Made by a program: the position numbers and the translations under genes. 64,000 bases of DNA from Clostridiales bacterium (GTDB lineage: Bacteria; Bacillota; Clostridia; TANB77; CAG-508): NCBI GenBank assembly GCA_019417465.1, contig DXVF01000008.1, positions 29,434 through 93,433 of the forward strand. The letters are read 5' to 3'. Positions 34,659 through 44,493 of the stretch are shown in pieces (the first letter of the stretch is position 1; the number at the start of each line of letters is the position of its first letter). The notes beneath the pieces are model-generated. The model did no database searches. It had not been told where the DNA came from and worked only from the letters and a program-made list of their open reading frames with translations.

Positions 34659-36406
34659 CTATTTTAATTTTTCTCTTTTTTGGTATGTAGTATGTAGAAG
34701 CTCGTGTGCAATATGGCTTCCAGGCTTTTCTAAGAAATCTTCATATAATTTCTTCATTACTGGACTTTCATGAGATTTACGTATCTTACTTTTTTCATCT
34801 ATTGTATAAAGTGCTTCTCCTCGTAATTTTGCTACATCTACTGCAAGCTTTATTTTAGAACTTTTAATAGGTTGACCTCCACCCATTATACAACCATTTG
34901 GACATGCCATAATTTCTACAAAATCATAATCAGCTTTTCCTTGCTTTATCTCTTCCATAATTTTCCTTGCATTTGCTAGTCCACTTGCAACTACTACTCT
35001 TACATCTTTATCTTTTATTTTCACTACTGCTCTTTTTATTCCTTTTTGTCCTCTTATTTTTTCAAATTCAATCTTATCTAAACTTTCTTTAGTAATTGTT
35101 TCATAAGCAGTTCTTAATGCTGCTTCCATTACACCACCAGTAACACCAAATATGCTACCTGCTCCTGTTGCTTCTCCCATTGGTTCATCAAATTTTTCAT
35201 CATCTAAATTCAAAAATTCAATATTACCTTGTTTTATCATTCTTGCAAGTTCCCTTGTTGTTAAAACTGCATCTACATCATACATTCCATTATTTGAAAG
35301 TTCAGTTCTTTGTCTTTCAAATTTCTTTGCTATGCATGGCATTATAGATACTACATATATTTTTCTTGGATCTATATTTTCTTTTTTAGCATAATATGTC
35401 TTTAAAATTGCTCCAAACATTTCATGTGGTGATTTACAACTTGATAGATGTTTTATATTTTCTGGATAATTCATTTCTGCAAATTTTACCCATCCTGGAC
35501 TACAAGAAGTAATCATTGGTAGATTTTCATTTTTGGTAAATCTTTCTACAAATTCATTTGCTTCTTCCATTATAGTTAAATCAGCTCCTGTATTTGTATC
35601 AAACACTCTATCAAATCCTAATCTTTTTAGGCTAGCTACCATTTTTCCTGTTACATTTGTTCCTATTTCCATTCCAAATTCTTCACCTAAAGCAACTCTA
35701 ACAGCAGGTGCAGTTTGTGCAATAACAAATGTATCTTCATCTTTTAATTTTGTCCACACATCATTAATACTCTCTTTTTCATGTAATGCACCTGTTGGAC
35801 AGCTTTGAATACATTGACCACAAAACGTACATTCTACATCATTTAAACTCTTGTCTTGAGTTGTAGAAATACATGAAGAAAATCCTCTATTGATACAATC
35901 AATAGCACCTATTTTTTGTACATTTTTACATGCAGCAACACATCTTCTACATAAAATACACTTATTAAAATCTCGTACAATTGATGGAGATAAATCATCA
36001 ATCATATGTTTTGCTTTTTCACCTTCAAATTCAATATTTTGAATATTAAATTTAACAGCTAAATTTTGCAATTCACAATTTCCGAGATCGTGTACAAGTT
36101 AAGCAATCTTTACTATGATTTGAAATAATTAAATCTAATATGACATGTCTTGCTTCCATTATTTCCGGAGTATTTGTTTTCACAATCATTCCTTCTTCTA
36201 CTTTTTGAATACATGATGTAGCAAAACCTCTTCTTCCTTCTACTTCTACAATGCACATTCTACAATCGCCTATTTCATTTATATCTTTTAAAAAACACAA
36301 TGTTGGAATATCAACTCCGAGCATATCTTGCAGCATTTAATATAGTAGTTCCTTCTGGAACAGTTACTTTATTACCATCTATTATTAAATTAACTTCTTT
36401 TGCCAT
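34659..36406 (-). CDS. hydA: [FeFe]-hydrogenase catalytic subunit, two +1 frameshifts
   Basis: 581 residues if C at 36319 and C at 36084 are both skipped. The first site joins ILNAARYA to GVDIPTLCF (GCT C GGA); the second joins CLTCTRS to GNCELQNLAV (TCT C GGA). Domains: 2Fe-2S ferredoxin, a His-Cys3 cluster, two 4Fe-4S (CILCRRCVAACK, CTFCGQCIQSCP), then the H-cluster motifs TSCSPGW, MPCIAKKFERQ and MACPNGCIMGGGQP. It reduces protons with electrons from HydBC and ferredoxin. All cluster ligands are intact. The ATG at 36406 follows AAGGAGGAG. Confidence 0.9.
36081..36087 (-). other. +1 frameshift site TCT-C-GGA
   Basis: Codon TCT (36087-36085), extra C (36084), in-phase GGA (36083-36081); second site in hydA. 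Confidence 0.8.
36316..36322 (-). other. +1 frameshift site GCT-C-GGA
   Basis: Codon GCT (36322-36320), extra C (36319), in-phase GGA (36318-36316); first site in hydA. Confidence 0.8.
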
Positions 36407-36451
36407 TTTTCTCCTCCTTGTTTGTGACCTAAAATTTTTATTTCCTGCTAA

Positions 36452-38309
36452 TCATCCAATTGCTTTAAACGGACATTTATCTTTACAAGTACCACATTTT
36501 ATACATTTTGATTGGTCAATTGTTCTTTTTTCTCTGTTTTCACCTTTTATTGCAGAAACAGGACATGATTTTTGACATAATCCACATCCTTTGCACTTTT
36601 CCTGATCAATTTGAATTGTAGTTAAAGCCTTACATTCTAAAGACTTGCATTCTTTCATTAAAGCATGTTCTCTATATTCATTTCTAAAATATTTTAGTGT
36701 ACTTAGTACTGGATTTGGAGCAGTTTGCCCAAGTCCACAAATAGACGATTTTTGTATATTTAATGCTAATTTTTCTAATTTATATATATCTAATTCTTCC
36801 GCTTTCCCATTACATAGTTTTTCTAATATTTCTAACATTCTTTTTGTACCAATTCTACAAGGTGTACATTTACCACAACTCTCACTTACAGTAAAATCCA
36901 AATAAAATTTAGCTAAATTAACCATACATTTAGTATCATCCATTACAATTAATCCGACCTGAGCCCATCATAGAACCGATTTCTTTTAATGATTCATAAT
37001 CAATTTTAGTATCTAAATGTTCTTTTGGAATACAACCACCTGATGGACCTCCTGTTTGTGCTGCTTTAAATTCTCTTCCATTTGGTATTCCACCACCAAT
37101 ATCAAAAACAATTTCTCTTAAAGTTGTTCCCATTGGAACTTCTACAAGTCCTATATTATTTACATTACCTCCCAAAGCAAATACTTTAGTTCCTTTTGAA
37201 CTTTCTGTACCAATGCTTGAATACCAACTAGCTCCATTTAAAATAATCTGTGCAATATTTGCAAATGTTTCTACATTATTAATTAATGTAGGCATTCCCC
37301 ATAATCCTTTATTTGCTGGATATGGAGGTTTTACTCTTGGCTGACCACGTCTTCCTTCTATAGATTCTAAAAGTGCTGTTTCTTCTCCACATACAAAAGC
37401 TCCTGCACCAAGTCTTATTTCAATATCAAAATCAAAACCTGTATTCCATATATTCTTACCTAGTATTCCATATTCTCTTGCCTGATTAATAGCGATTTTT
37501 AAACGCTCTACTGCAATTGGATATTCTGCTCTAACATAAATGTATCCTTTGTTTGCTCCTATAGCATATCCTGCAATTGCCATTGCCTCTAAGACACAAT
37601 TAGGATCTCCTTCTAATATGCTTCTATCCATAAAAGCTCCTGGATCACCTTCATCTGCATTACATACAACATATTTTTGTTTAGAATCTACAGCCTTTGT
37701 TGATTCCCACTTTTTACCTGTAGGAAAACCTGCTCCCCCACGTCCTCTTAGTCCAGATTTAGAAATCTCTTCTATAACTTCATCCCTAGTCATTTGTTTT
37801 AAAACTTTTTCTAAAGCTTGGTATCCTTCAAATGCAATATATTCATCTATATTTTCTGGGTCGATTACTCCACAATTTTTTAAAGCAATTCTCTTTTGCT
37901 TTTTATAAAAATTAAGCTCATCTAAACTATTTACTATTTTTTTATCAATGTCTCTGCAAAGAAGTCTTTCTACAACTTCACCTTTTAAAATGTGTTTATT
38001 TATAATTTCTTCACAATCTTCTGGCTTAACCATTGCATAGAATGTATCTTCTGGTCTTATAATTACAATTGGACCTTTAGCACATAGACCAAAACAACCA
38101 GTTTTTATTACTCTTACATTATTAATATTTTGTTGTTCTAATAATTTTCTAAAAGTTTCCATTATTTTTGGTGATTTTGAAGATGTACAACCAGTTCCAT
38201 TACATACTAATATATGTTTTTCTTTTGTCTTTACATTTTTATTTACACGTAAATCTAATTCTTTTCTTTTTTCCTCTCTTATTTTTTCTATTTCTTGTAG
38301 TGTTTTCAT
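36452..38309 (-). CDS. hydB: Bifurcating hydrogenase HydB (NuoF-like), +1 frameshift at 36956
   Basis: 618 residues after skipping C at 36956: EIGSMMGSG then GLIVMDDTKCMVNLAKF (GGT C GGA). N-terminal thioredoxin-like 2Fe-2S domain (CNGTGCTSSKSPK), NuoF core with NADH/FMN motifs (SGLRGRGGAGFPTGKKW, CNADEGDPGAFMDR, GAGAFVCGEETALLES), the SLBB part, the cluster motif CGKCTPCRIG, and a C-terminal 2x4Fe-4S ferredoxin (CKGCGLCQKSCP, CIKCGTCKDKCP). It oxidises NADH in the HydABC complex. The ATG at 38309 follows GGAGG; the upstream in-frame start overlaps the SD. Confidence 0.9.
36953..36959 (-). other. +1 frameshift site GGT-C-GGA
   Basis: Codon GGT (36959-36957), extra C (36956), in-phase GGA (36955-36953) in hydB. 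Confidence 0.8.
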
Positions 38310-38397
38310 AAAAACCTCCATTCTTATAAATCTTACATTCTTACAAATTTATTTAAATTTTCTTCTTTAATATTGTGAGAATGAAAGATAATCTTGT

Positions 38398-38895
38398 TTA
38401 TTTTTCATCATTTATTAATTTATCTATTACTTCATCGAATTTTTTTACTGTTGCTTTTCCATATACTTCTTTATTTACTGTAAATACTGGTGCTAATCCA
38501 CATGCGCCAACACATCGAGTAGTATCTATAGAAAACTTACCATCTTTTGAAGTTTCACCTTCTCCGATTCCTAACTTTTCTTTTGCCCTTTCTAATATTT
38601 TTTCAGAACCTTTTACAAAACATGCTGTTCCCATACATATAGATATACTATATTTTCCTTTTGGTTTTAAAGTAAATCTTGAATAAAATGTTATTACTCC
38701 ATATATTTCAGCCATTGGAATTTGTAAATATTCAGATATCTCAAGTTGTGATTTGTCTGGAATATATCCAAATTTATCTTGAACTTCATTTAGAATTTGA
38801 ATCAAATTATCTTTATCTTGCTTATATTGGTTTAATATTTCTTTTGTCTCTGTAATTATTTTTTTATCTATACATTCACACTTTTTTTCTTCCAT
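38398..38895 (-). CDS. hydC: Bifurcating hydrogenase HydC (NuoE-like)
   Basis: 165 residues. NuoE/thioredoxin-like 2Fe-2S protein with ligands in CMGTACFVKG and CVGACGLAPV; N-terminal helical part LIQILNEVQDKFGYIPDKSQ. It passes electrons between HydB and HydA. First of hydC-hydB-hydA; the leader contains a strong hairpin. SD AGAGGAG. Confidence 0.92.
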   Translation of the reverse strand: MEEKKCECIDKKIITETKEILNQYKQDKDNLIQILNEVQDKFGYIPDKSQLEISEYLQIPMAEIYGVITFYSRFTLKPKGKYSISICMGTACFVKGSEKILERAKEKLGIGEGETSKDGKFSIDTTRCVGACGLAPVFTVNKEVYGKATVKKFDEVIDKLINDEK

Positions 38896-38922
38896 TCTTC
38901 ATCGCTCCTCTTTATATATATA

Positions 38923-38968
38923 TGTTATTGTATAGATAAAAATCTCTGATTTTTGCTATACAATAACA
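38923..38968 (-). promoter_or_regulatory. Hairpin in the hydC leader
   Basis: TGTTATTGTATAG and CTATACAATAACA form a perfect 13-bp stem continued by an inner AAAAATC/GATTTTT-like pair. It lies 28 bp before hydC and after the znuC terminator; it may be a regulatory leader or protein-binding site. Confidence 0.5.
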
Positions 38969-38999
38969 ATAGTGGCTTGTTAAAATTTTTCTATTATAT

Positions 39000-39040
39000 A
39001 AAAAACTTTAGATTGATTATATCAAACTAAAGTTTTTTTT
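39000..39040 (-). terminator. Terminator after znuC
   Basis: AAACTTTAG and CTAAAGTTT pair, with long A/T runs on both sides, 9 bp after znuC. It separates znuAC from hydCBA, though read-through is possible. Confidence 0.75.
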
Positions 39041-39048
39041 GGCAATAA

Positions 39049-39786
39049 TTATGATAATATTTCTCCAAATCTTTCTTTAAATTCAGAACTACTAAATACA
39101 TCTTCTGGAGTTCCCTCTTTTAAAATCTCCTTGTCCAGTAATATTACTTTATCTGCATATCTTTTCACCAGTTCTAAATCATGTGAAACTAGTATTATAG
39201 ACATATCATATTTCGTTTTTAAATTACTAACAATTTCATAAAAATCTTTAATTCCATTTATATCTATACCTGATACAGGTTCATCTAAAATTAATAAATT
39301 CGGTAATGGCTTAGTACTAATTGCAAGTAATACTCTTTGTAATTCTCCACCAGATAAATCTCCAATTCCTTTATCAATTAATTTTTCTGCACCAAATATT
39401 TTCAAATGTTCTTTTATTTCATTATAAACTTTTTTATTTTTTCTAAAACATACTGGTGTATTGGAGATATATGATGCAAACATATCATATACAGTTGTTG
39501 GCATATGTCTTTCTACATTTATGCTTTGTGGAACATATCCTATTTTTATTTTCTTTTTTCTATTTTCTTTCATATCTAAAAAAGTAATGTCTCCTGTATG
39601 AGGTATCTCTCCTAATATTGCCTTTAATAAAGTACTTTTACCTGCACCATTCTTCCCTATTATTACTGTTAATTCACCACAATGAATATGAATATTTATA
39701 TTCTTTAAAATTTCTTGTTTTCCTATTGTTACATTAATATTATTTATTTTTGTACAATGAAGACCACATACATTTTCTTTTTCCAT
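39049..39786 (-). CDS. znuC: Metal ABC transporter ATP-binding protein
   Basis: 245 residues. Walker A GKNGAGKSTLL, Q-loop VPQSINVE, signature DLSGGELQRVLLA, Walker B LLILDEPVSGID and the H-loop VSHDLELV, closest to ZnuC/MntA ATPases. It lies 50 bp after znuA. Confidence 0.9.
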   Translation of the reverse strand: MEKENVCGLHCTKINNINVTIGKQEILKNINIHIHCGELTVIIGKNGAGKSTLLKAILGEIPHTGDITFLDMKENRKKKIKIGYVPQSINVERHMPTTVYDMFASYISNTPVCFRKNKKVYNEIKEHLKIFGAEKLIDKGIGDLSGGELQRVLLAISTKPLPNLLILDEPVSGIDINGIKDFYEIVSNLKTKYDMSIILVSHDLELVKRYADKVILLDKEILKEGTPEDVFSSSEFKERFGEILS

Positions 39787-39836
39787 ATTCCTTTTCTATG
39801 ATATAATTTATACACCATAACTCCTTTCTTCTCTTT

Positions 39837-40725
39837 TTATATCATTTGTTTTAAACTATTTAAATTTTCATTCATTGCATTTAAATATGCATCTTTATCC
39901 ATATTTCCAGTTAAACAAGAATCTAACTTATATATTTTCGCTCCTGTTTCATCTGCTAAATTTTGTGCATTTTTTTCATTATCATTTTTATCTATAATGA
40001 TTATTTGTATATTTTCTTTCTTCATATCTTCTATAATTCGAGCTAACATTTCTGCAGACATAGTACTTTCTTCATGATCTGTATGAACATCTATTGAATC
40101 TAGCCCCAAATCTCTTTGTAAATATGCAAAAGATTCATTTAATGACACAACTTTTTTTCCTTTTAAATCTACAAGTTCTGTTTCGTATTTTTGCTTTAAA
40201 TTTTTTAATTTTTCTATGTATTCATTTGCATTTTTTTCATAAATTTCTGCATTTTCTGGATTTGCTTGTTTTAATTTGTTTTTTATATTTTCTACCTGTT
40301 TTATATTATTGTCTATGCTTGTCCATGTATGTCCATTTATTTCGTCATCTTCTTTAATAATATTTTCTAAACTATCACTTGAATTTACTACATTTAATTT
40401 TGAAAATGAACTCACTATTTTATCCATAAAGTTTTCTATTTCTAATCCATTTTGAATAAACATATCTGCTTCTTCTACTTTTTTTAAGTCTGAAGTTTTT
40501 AGTGTATAATTGTGAATACATCCGAGCATTTACATCTGCCATATTAGTAAGTTCTACATTAGTTGTGCCATCTGTAATATTATAAGCCATTATATATATA
40601 GGATAAAAAGATGTTACAATTTTGTAATCTTCATTATTCCCCATTTCTTTTGTGCAACCTGTTAATGATAATAATAAGACTACTATAAAGCTTATTATTA
40701 TCATTAGATTTGTTACTTTTTTCAT
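39837..40725 (-). CDS. znuA: Metal-binding lipoprotein of the ABC importer, +1 frameshift at 40524
   Basis: 295 residues after skipping C at 40524: NMADVNA then GCIHNYTLKTSDLKK (GCT C GGA). The lipobox LSLTGC at the N-terminus predicts a membrane-anchored binding protein. The first metal histidine is in GCIHNYTL, directly after the shift, so the zero-frame product (ending 34 codons past the site) would be useless. Other ligands: a His at NGHTW, the HTDHEES region and the C-terminal acidic site. It collects Zn2+ or Mn2+ for ZnuC/ZnuB. Confidence 0.85.
40521..40527 (-). other. +1 frameshift site GCT-C-GGA
   Basis: Codon GCT (40527-40525), extra C (40524), in-phase GGA (40523-40521) in znuA. 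Confidence 0.8.
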
Positions 40726-40965
40726 TTATATTCCTCCTCACATAATGAATTTCACTTTATACATTTTAATATACTTTTCATTATCAAATTTATATATTCT
40801 TACTATAACAATTTTTGTTTGAATTCAGGATTTAAATATTTATAAATTAAACAAATAATGTAAACTTACAAATCACTTATTCCATACTTTTTAACATACT
40901 ACTATTTACTATATCATTTTTCTAGTTTTTATTCAATATACAAACAAAAAACTCTTTATAATACT

Positions 40966-41880
40966 TTAAATTAAGCACTTCTTTATCTTATCAATATTTT
41001 TTATTACACAATCATATCCATACTTATAGCAACTATCTAGCTTCTGAATATCTAACAATCCTGTTTTATCTGTATAAACATTTAATACACAATCACTTAT
41101 TTCTAAACTTTCTTCAGAAATTTTACTTCCCATTATATCTATTGTTTTCATTACAATATCCATAATATTACTTTCTTCGTCAATTTCATCTGCATTAAAC
41201 TTTACTGCAATAACCTTATCTGCACCTTGCTTTTTTACTTCATTTACTGGAATATTATCTAGCACTCCTCCATCCATAAATGCATGCTTTTGTATTTTGC
41301 AAGGACTAAAAAAAGCAGGAAAACTACTACTTGCTCTAACAGCTTTTCCAATTGATACATCAGTTATATATTGTGCTTTATCTACTGCACATTCTGGTAT
41401 ATAATTAGTAAAAACATATTCTTTAGAATCTGATATATCAACTGTTGGAATTACAAGTGGCATTTTTATTTCTTTTATTAAATCTATGCCTTTTCTTTTT
41501 GCATACTCATTATATAATTTTTCTACATTTTTTCCACTCCTCAATCCTGTTAGTGAAATTTTTCGGTTAAGCATAAATGTTTTTAACCCCGAAATTATTG
41601 GATTTGTATTCATTTTTGCAATTTCTTTACTATATCTTTTGAATAATATATATATATGTTGAGGTGAATATCCCATAGCATATAATGAAGCCACAATTGC
41701 ACCACAACTTGTGCCTCCTATAATATCTACTTTAATATTATTTTCTTCTAAAGCTCTTAATACTCCTGCATGTGCAATCCCTCTTATTCCTCCTCCTGAC
41801 AAAGCAATCCCTAATTTCACTTTAATCAACTCCATTTCGTTATTAGTTATATTATTAACTTTTTTTACTAGTTTAAACAT
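40966..41880 (-). CDS. Patatin-like phospholipase
   Basis: 304 residues. The oxyanion loop is LSGGGIRGIAHAGVL, the nucleophile serine is in GGTSCGAIVASLYAMG (GxSxG), and the aspartate is in MDGGVLDNIPVNE. It matches the RssA/YlbK group of bacterial patatin-like esterases, cytoplasmic, natural substrate unknown. Monocistronic, with about 240 bp of featureless DNA downstream. Confidence 0.88.
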   Translation of the reverse strand: MFKLVKKVNNITNNEMELIKVKLGIALSGGGIRGIAHAGVLRALEENNIKVDIIGGTSCGAIVASLYAMGYSPQHIYILFKRYSKEIAKMNTNPIISGLKTFMLNRKISLTGLRSGKNVEKLYNEYAKRKGIDLIKEIKMPLVIPTVDISDSKEYVFTNYIPECAVDKAQYITDVSIGKAVRASSSFPAFFSPCKIQKHAFMDGGVLDNIPVNEVKKQGADKVIAVKFNADEIDEESNIMDIVMKTIDIMGSKISEESLEISDCVLNVYTDKTGLLDIQKLDSCYKYGYDCVIKNIDKIKKCLI

Positions 41881-42020
41881 TTATTCCCATAATTAATAAC
41901 ATTACTATAAATTTAGCTCCAAATATAAAACATCGTATAGGAACTCATGTTTCTATAATCTATTTTTTTAATTGTTAATATTTAATAATACACTAAATCT
42001 TGCTATTTTTTATTTAGATA

Positions 42021-42049
42021 TTGACTTTGTTTACATATTATGTTACTAT
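42021..42049 (+). promoter_or_regulatory. Sigma-A promoter of the 59-residue gene
   Basis: TTGACT (42021) and TACTAT (42044) have a 17-bp spacer. Confidence 0.65.
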
Positions 42050-42083
42050 ATATAGACACCTTAAATTTTAGGAGGGTTCTTTT

Positions 42084-42263
42084 ATGAATACTGATCTGTT
42101 GTTTGACTACTATGAAGCCGTTGGGCATGAAAGATTTCGGTATGAGGTAATTAATAAAAAATTACCACCTGAAATCCAAGAAGAGTTTGACAAACTAACA
42201 GGATGTATAAAATTAATATCTAAACTGGATAATTTCCCAGTTTGGTTTATCATAGAAGAATAA
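42084..42263 (+). CDS. Small orphan protein, foreign-looking
   Basis: 59 residues (MNTDLLFDYYEAVGHERFRY, then KKLPPEIQEEFDKLTGC), not recognised. It has a clear promoter, SD AGGAGGG eight bases before the ATG, and its own terminator, so it is probably expressed. It contains an in-frame CGG (TTT CGG TAT), a codon not used by ordinary genes here. Like the genes at 23667, 29380 and 57737 it is a solitary plus-strand cassette. Confidence 0.6.
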   Translation: MNTDLLFDYYEAVGHERFRYEVINKKLPPEIQEEFDKLTGCIKLISKLDNFPVWFIIEE

Positions 42264-42270
42264 GTATATA

Positions 42271-42302
42271 TTCCCACTGTTTTTTATAACAGTGGGAATT
42301 TG
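42271..42302 (+). terminator. Terminator of the 59-residue gene
   Basis: TTCCCACTGTT and AACAGTGGGAA form a perfect stem, followed by TTTGTTTT. Confidence 0.8.
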
Positions 42303-42373
42303 TTTTATAAAGATTCAATAAATACTACTAGAAATTTGATGATTTTATATAATAGAAAAATTGTGTACAATTA

Positions 42374-42443
42374 TTTTTATATAATAGGAAAGACATATTA
42401 GTTAAATTTTACTCTATAATAGAACTTTCCTATTATATAAAAA
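42374..42443. repeat. 70-bp inverted repeat element, copy 2
   Basis: Perfect 19-bp terminal inverted repeats (TTTTTATATAATAGGAAAG and its complement) flank a core with TTAGTTAAATTTTACTCTA. Copy 1 is at 16741-16809. Size and structure fit a REP or small MITE. Confidence 0.65.
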
Positions 42444-42446
42444 AAA

Positions 42447-42476
42447 CTGTAACTATTAATACACTAAAGTTACAGC
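42447..42476 (-). terminator. Terminator of rpsF-ssb-rpsR
   Basis: CTGTAAC and GTTACAG pair and are followed on the minus strand by eight T. Confidence 0.75.
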
Positions 42477-42493
42477 TTTTATAAAAATTTATA

Positions 42494-42772
42494 TTATTCT
42501 TGAGTATATGGAAGCATTGCAATTTGTCTACATCTTTTTATTGCTAGAGTAATATCTCTTTGATGTTTTGCACAAGCTCCAGTTGCTCTTCTTGGTAATA
42601 TTTTACCTTTATCATTAATAAATTTCTTTAATTGTTCTGGATTTTTATAATCTAAAACTAAATTTTTATCTTTACATAAAGGACATACCTTTTTTCTAAT
42701 TTTTCTAAATTTTGGATTGTAATCCTCATCATTGTTTCTGTTATTTCTTTTATTATTTTTCTTGTCTGCCAT
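42494..42772 (-). CDS. rpsR: 30S ribosomal protein S18
   Basis: 92 residues with KKVCPLCKD at the N-terminus (a zinc-type S18) and the core DYKNPEQLKKFINDKGKILP, RRATGACAKHQRDITLAIKR. Last gene of rpsF-ssb-rpsR. Confidence 0.96.
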   Translation of the reverse strand: MADKKNNKRNNRNNDEDYNPKFRKIRKKVCPLCKDKNLVLDYKNPEQLKKFINDKGKILPRRATGACAKHQRDITLAIKRCRQIAMLPYTQE

Positions 42773-42793
42773 TTTATTCCCCCCTATCTTTAC

Positions 42794-43219
42794 TTAAAAT
42801 GGTAGGTCATCTCCTGATGATATTTCGAAATCTGATCCTGATCCTGATGATGGCATTGTACCAAAAGTTGCATCAAAGTTTGCACTTGAATCAGCTTCTC
42901 TTTTGCTATCTGCAAAATAAGCTTCTTCTGCTATAACTTCTGTTACATAATGCTTTTGACCTTGTTCATCGTCCCAAGATCTTGTTTGTATTCTTCCTAT
43001 AATACCAACTTGTTGACCTTTTTTAAAATATTTACTACAAAACTCTCCTAGTTTGCTCCATGCAACTATATTAATAAAATCTGCTTGTCTTTCTTCTCCT
43101 TGACGTGCAAATCTTCTATTTACAGCTAGCGAAAAAGAAGCAACTAATGTATTATTTGTTTGTGTATATCTTACTTCTGGGTCTTTTGTTAATCTACCCA
43201 TTAAAATCACTTTATTCAT
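42794..43219 (-). CDS. ssb: Single-stranded DNA-binding protein
   Basis: 141 residues: OB fold from MNKVILMGRLTKDPEVRYTQ through FINIVAWSKLGEF, a Ser-rich linker and the acidic tip DDLPF that binds partner proteins. It lies between rpsF and rpsR, as usual in Firmicutes. Confidence 0.96.
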   Translation of the reverse strand: MNKVILMGRLTKDPEVRYTQTNNTLVASFSLAVNRRFARQGEERQADFINIVAWSKLGEFCSKYFKKGQQVGIIGRIQTRSWDDEQGQKHYVTEVIAEEAYFADSKREADSSANFDATFGTMPSSGSGSDFEISSGDDLPF

Positions 43220-43261
43220 ATATTTCTACCTTACCTTTCTATACTTAAAGGCCCCCGAAAA

Positions 43262-43546
43262 TTATTCATCAACTTTTATTGTCATGAATTTTATTACTTC
43301 ATCTGTAATTCTGTAATTTCTTTCAAGCTCTTTTATTAATTCAGGATTAGCTTCAAAATTAAATACTTGATAATATCCTTCTTTTTGTTTTTTTACTTCA
43401 TAAGCTAATTTTCTTTTTCCCAAATCATCAACTTTTTCTACTTTTCCATCAGTATTAATCAAATCTGTAAATTTTGCTACTAAAGATTTAATTCCTTCTT
43501 CGTCTACAGATGGATTAATAATGATAACACTCTCGTATTTGTTCAT
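43262..43546 (-). CDS. rpsF: 30S ribosomal protein S6
   Basis: 94 residues: YESVIIINPSVDEEGIKSLV, DDLGKRKLAYEVKKQKEGYY, ELERNYRITDEVIKFMTIK. First gene of the operon, SD GGAGG. Confidence 0.96.
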   Translation of the reverse strand: MNKYESVIIINPSVDEEGIKSLVAKFTDLINTDGKVEKVDDLGKRKLAYEVKKQKEGYYQVFNFEANPELIKELERNYRITDEVIKFMTIKVDE

Positions 43547-43841
43547 TATTCTTTCACCTCCTTATGGATTTATAACCTACATTTTATATGTAAGTAAGGA
43601 TTAGAAAAATATCTTGCATTTTTCCAATATTGGTATTTTATCACAATTTAACATACATTGCAACAGTTTTTTATGAGTTTTTATTAATGCCTCATGTTAA
43701 TGTTTAATAATTTTATCTCCCATGAAGATCTATACTACTTGCTTTTCAGCATTAGCCCACAATAGTATGTATTACTATTTATTTTATTTGACATTTTTCT
43801 ACAATTATCATAATATGATTATAATAAAGGAGGTATTTATT

Positions 43842-44342
43842 ATGTTAAAAGAATTTAAAGAATTTGCAACTCGTGGAAATGTGCTAGATATGGCAATAGG
43901 TGTTATAATTGGTGGTGCTTTTCAAAAAATAGTTACATCCTTAGTTAATGACATTATCATGCCTGCTATATCTATTTTTACAGGAAAAGTGGATTTTTCT
44001 GATTTAACATTTACAATCGGAAGTGCCTCAATAAAATATGGAGCTTTTATTACTTCTATAATAGATTTCCTTATTATTACATTTTCTATTTTTATTGCAA
44101 TAAAATCTATCAATAGTATTAATAAAAGAATGGAAAAATTAGCTAAAACAGAATTAAATAAACTGAATAAGAAAACAAAAAAAATATCAAAGAAAAAAGC
44201 TAAAGAAGAAATTGAAGACGACCTAATTGAAGAAACTCTTGCAACAAAGATCTGCCCATATTGCTTTTCTGAAATAAATTATAAAGCTAGCAAATGTCCT
44301 CATTGTACTTCTAGTTTAATAGAAAATACTAATAAAGAATAA
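43842..44342 (+). CDS. mscL: Large-conductance mechanosensitive channel with zinc-ribbon tail
   Basis: 166 residues from ATG 43842 (SD AAGGAGG); an open frame upstream has no SD. MscL start LKEFKEFATRGNVLDMAIGV, first pore helix IGGAFQKIVTSLVNDIIMPA, second helix at about residues 66-88. A basic helix and an added C-terminal zinc ribbon (CPYCFSEINYKASKCPHC) follow, an extension present in some Firmicute MscL. It opens under membrane tension to release osmolytes. Confidence 0.93.
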   Translation: MLKEFKEFATRGNVLDMAIGVIIGGAFQKIVTSLVNDIIMPAISIFTGKVDFSDLTFTIGSASIKYGAFITSIIDFLIITFSIFIAIKSINSINKRMEKLAKTELNKLNKKTKKISKKKAKEEIEDDLIEETLATKICPYCFSEINYKASKCPHCTSSLIENTNKE

Positions 44343-44380
44343 TTGAATATTAAAAAGTTTCCTATTATTCAAAAATAAAG

Positions 44381-44416
44381 GTGGTATATTTACAATTCCT
44401 AATTGAATATACCACT
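44381..44416 (+). terminator. Terminator after mscL
   Basis: GTGGTATATT and AATATACCAC pair around a loop of about 15 bases, followed by a T-rich stretch. Confidence 0.7.
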
Positions 44417-44493
44417 CTTCTATTCTTTACTTTTTTACTCTTATAAATTTCGTATAGTATCTCATATCTATAGCTCATTTAAAAATCTTCTTT

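Noticed and set aside
30318..40725. The broken pflB, hydA, hydB, znuA, znuB and ABC frames as plain pseudogenes
   Set aside because: All breaks have one form and phase (NNT-C-GGA), no other damage is present, and pathway partners are intact.
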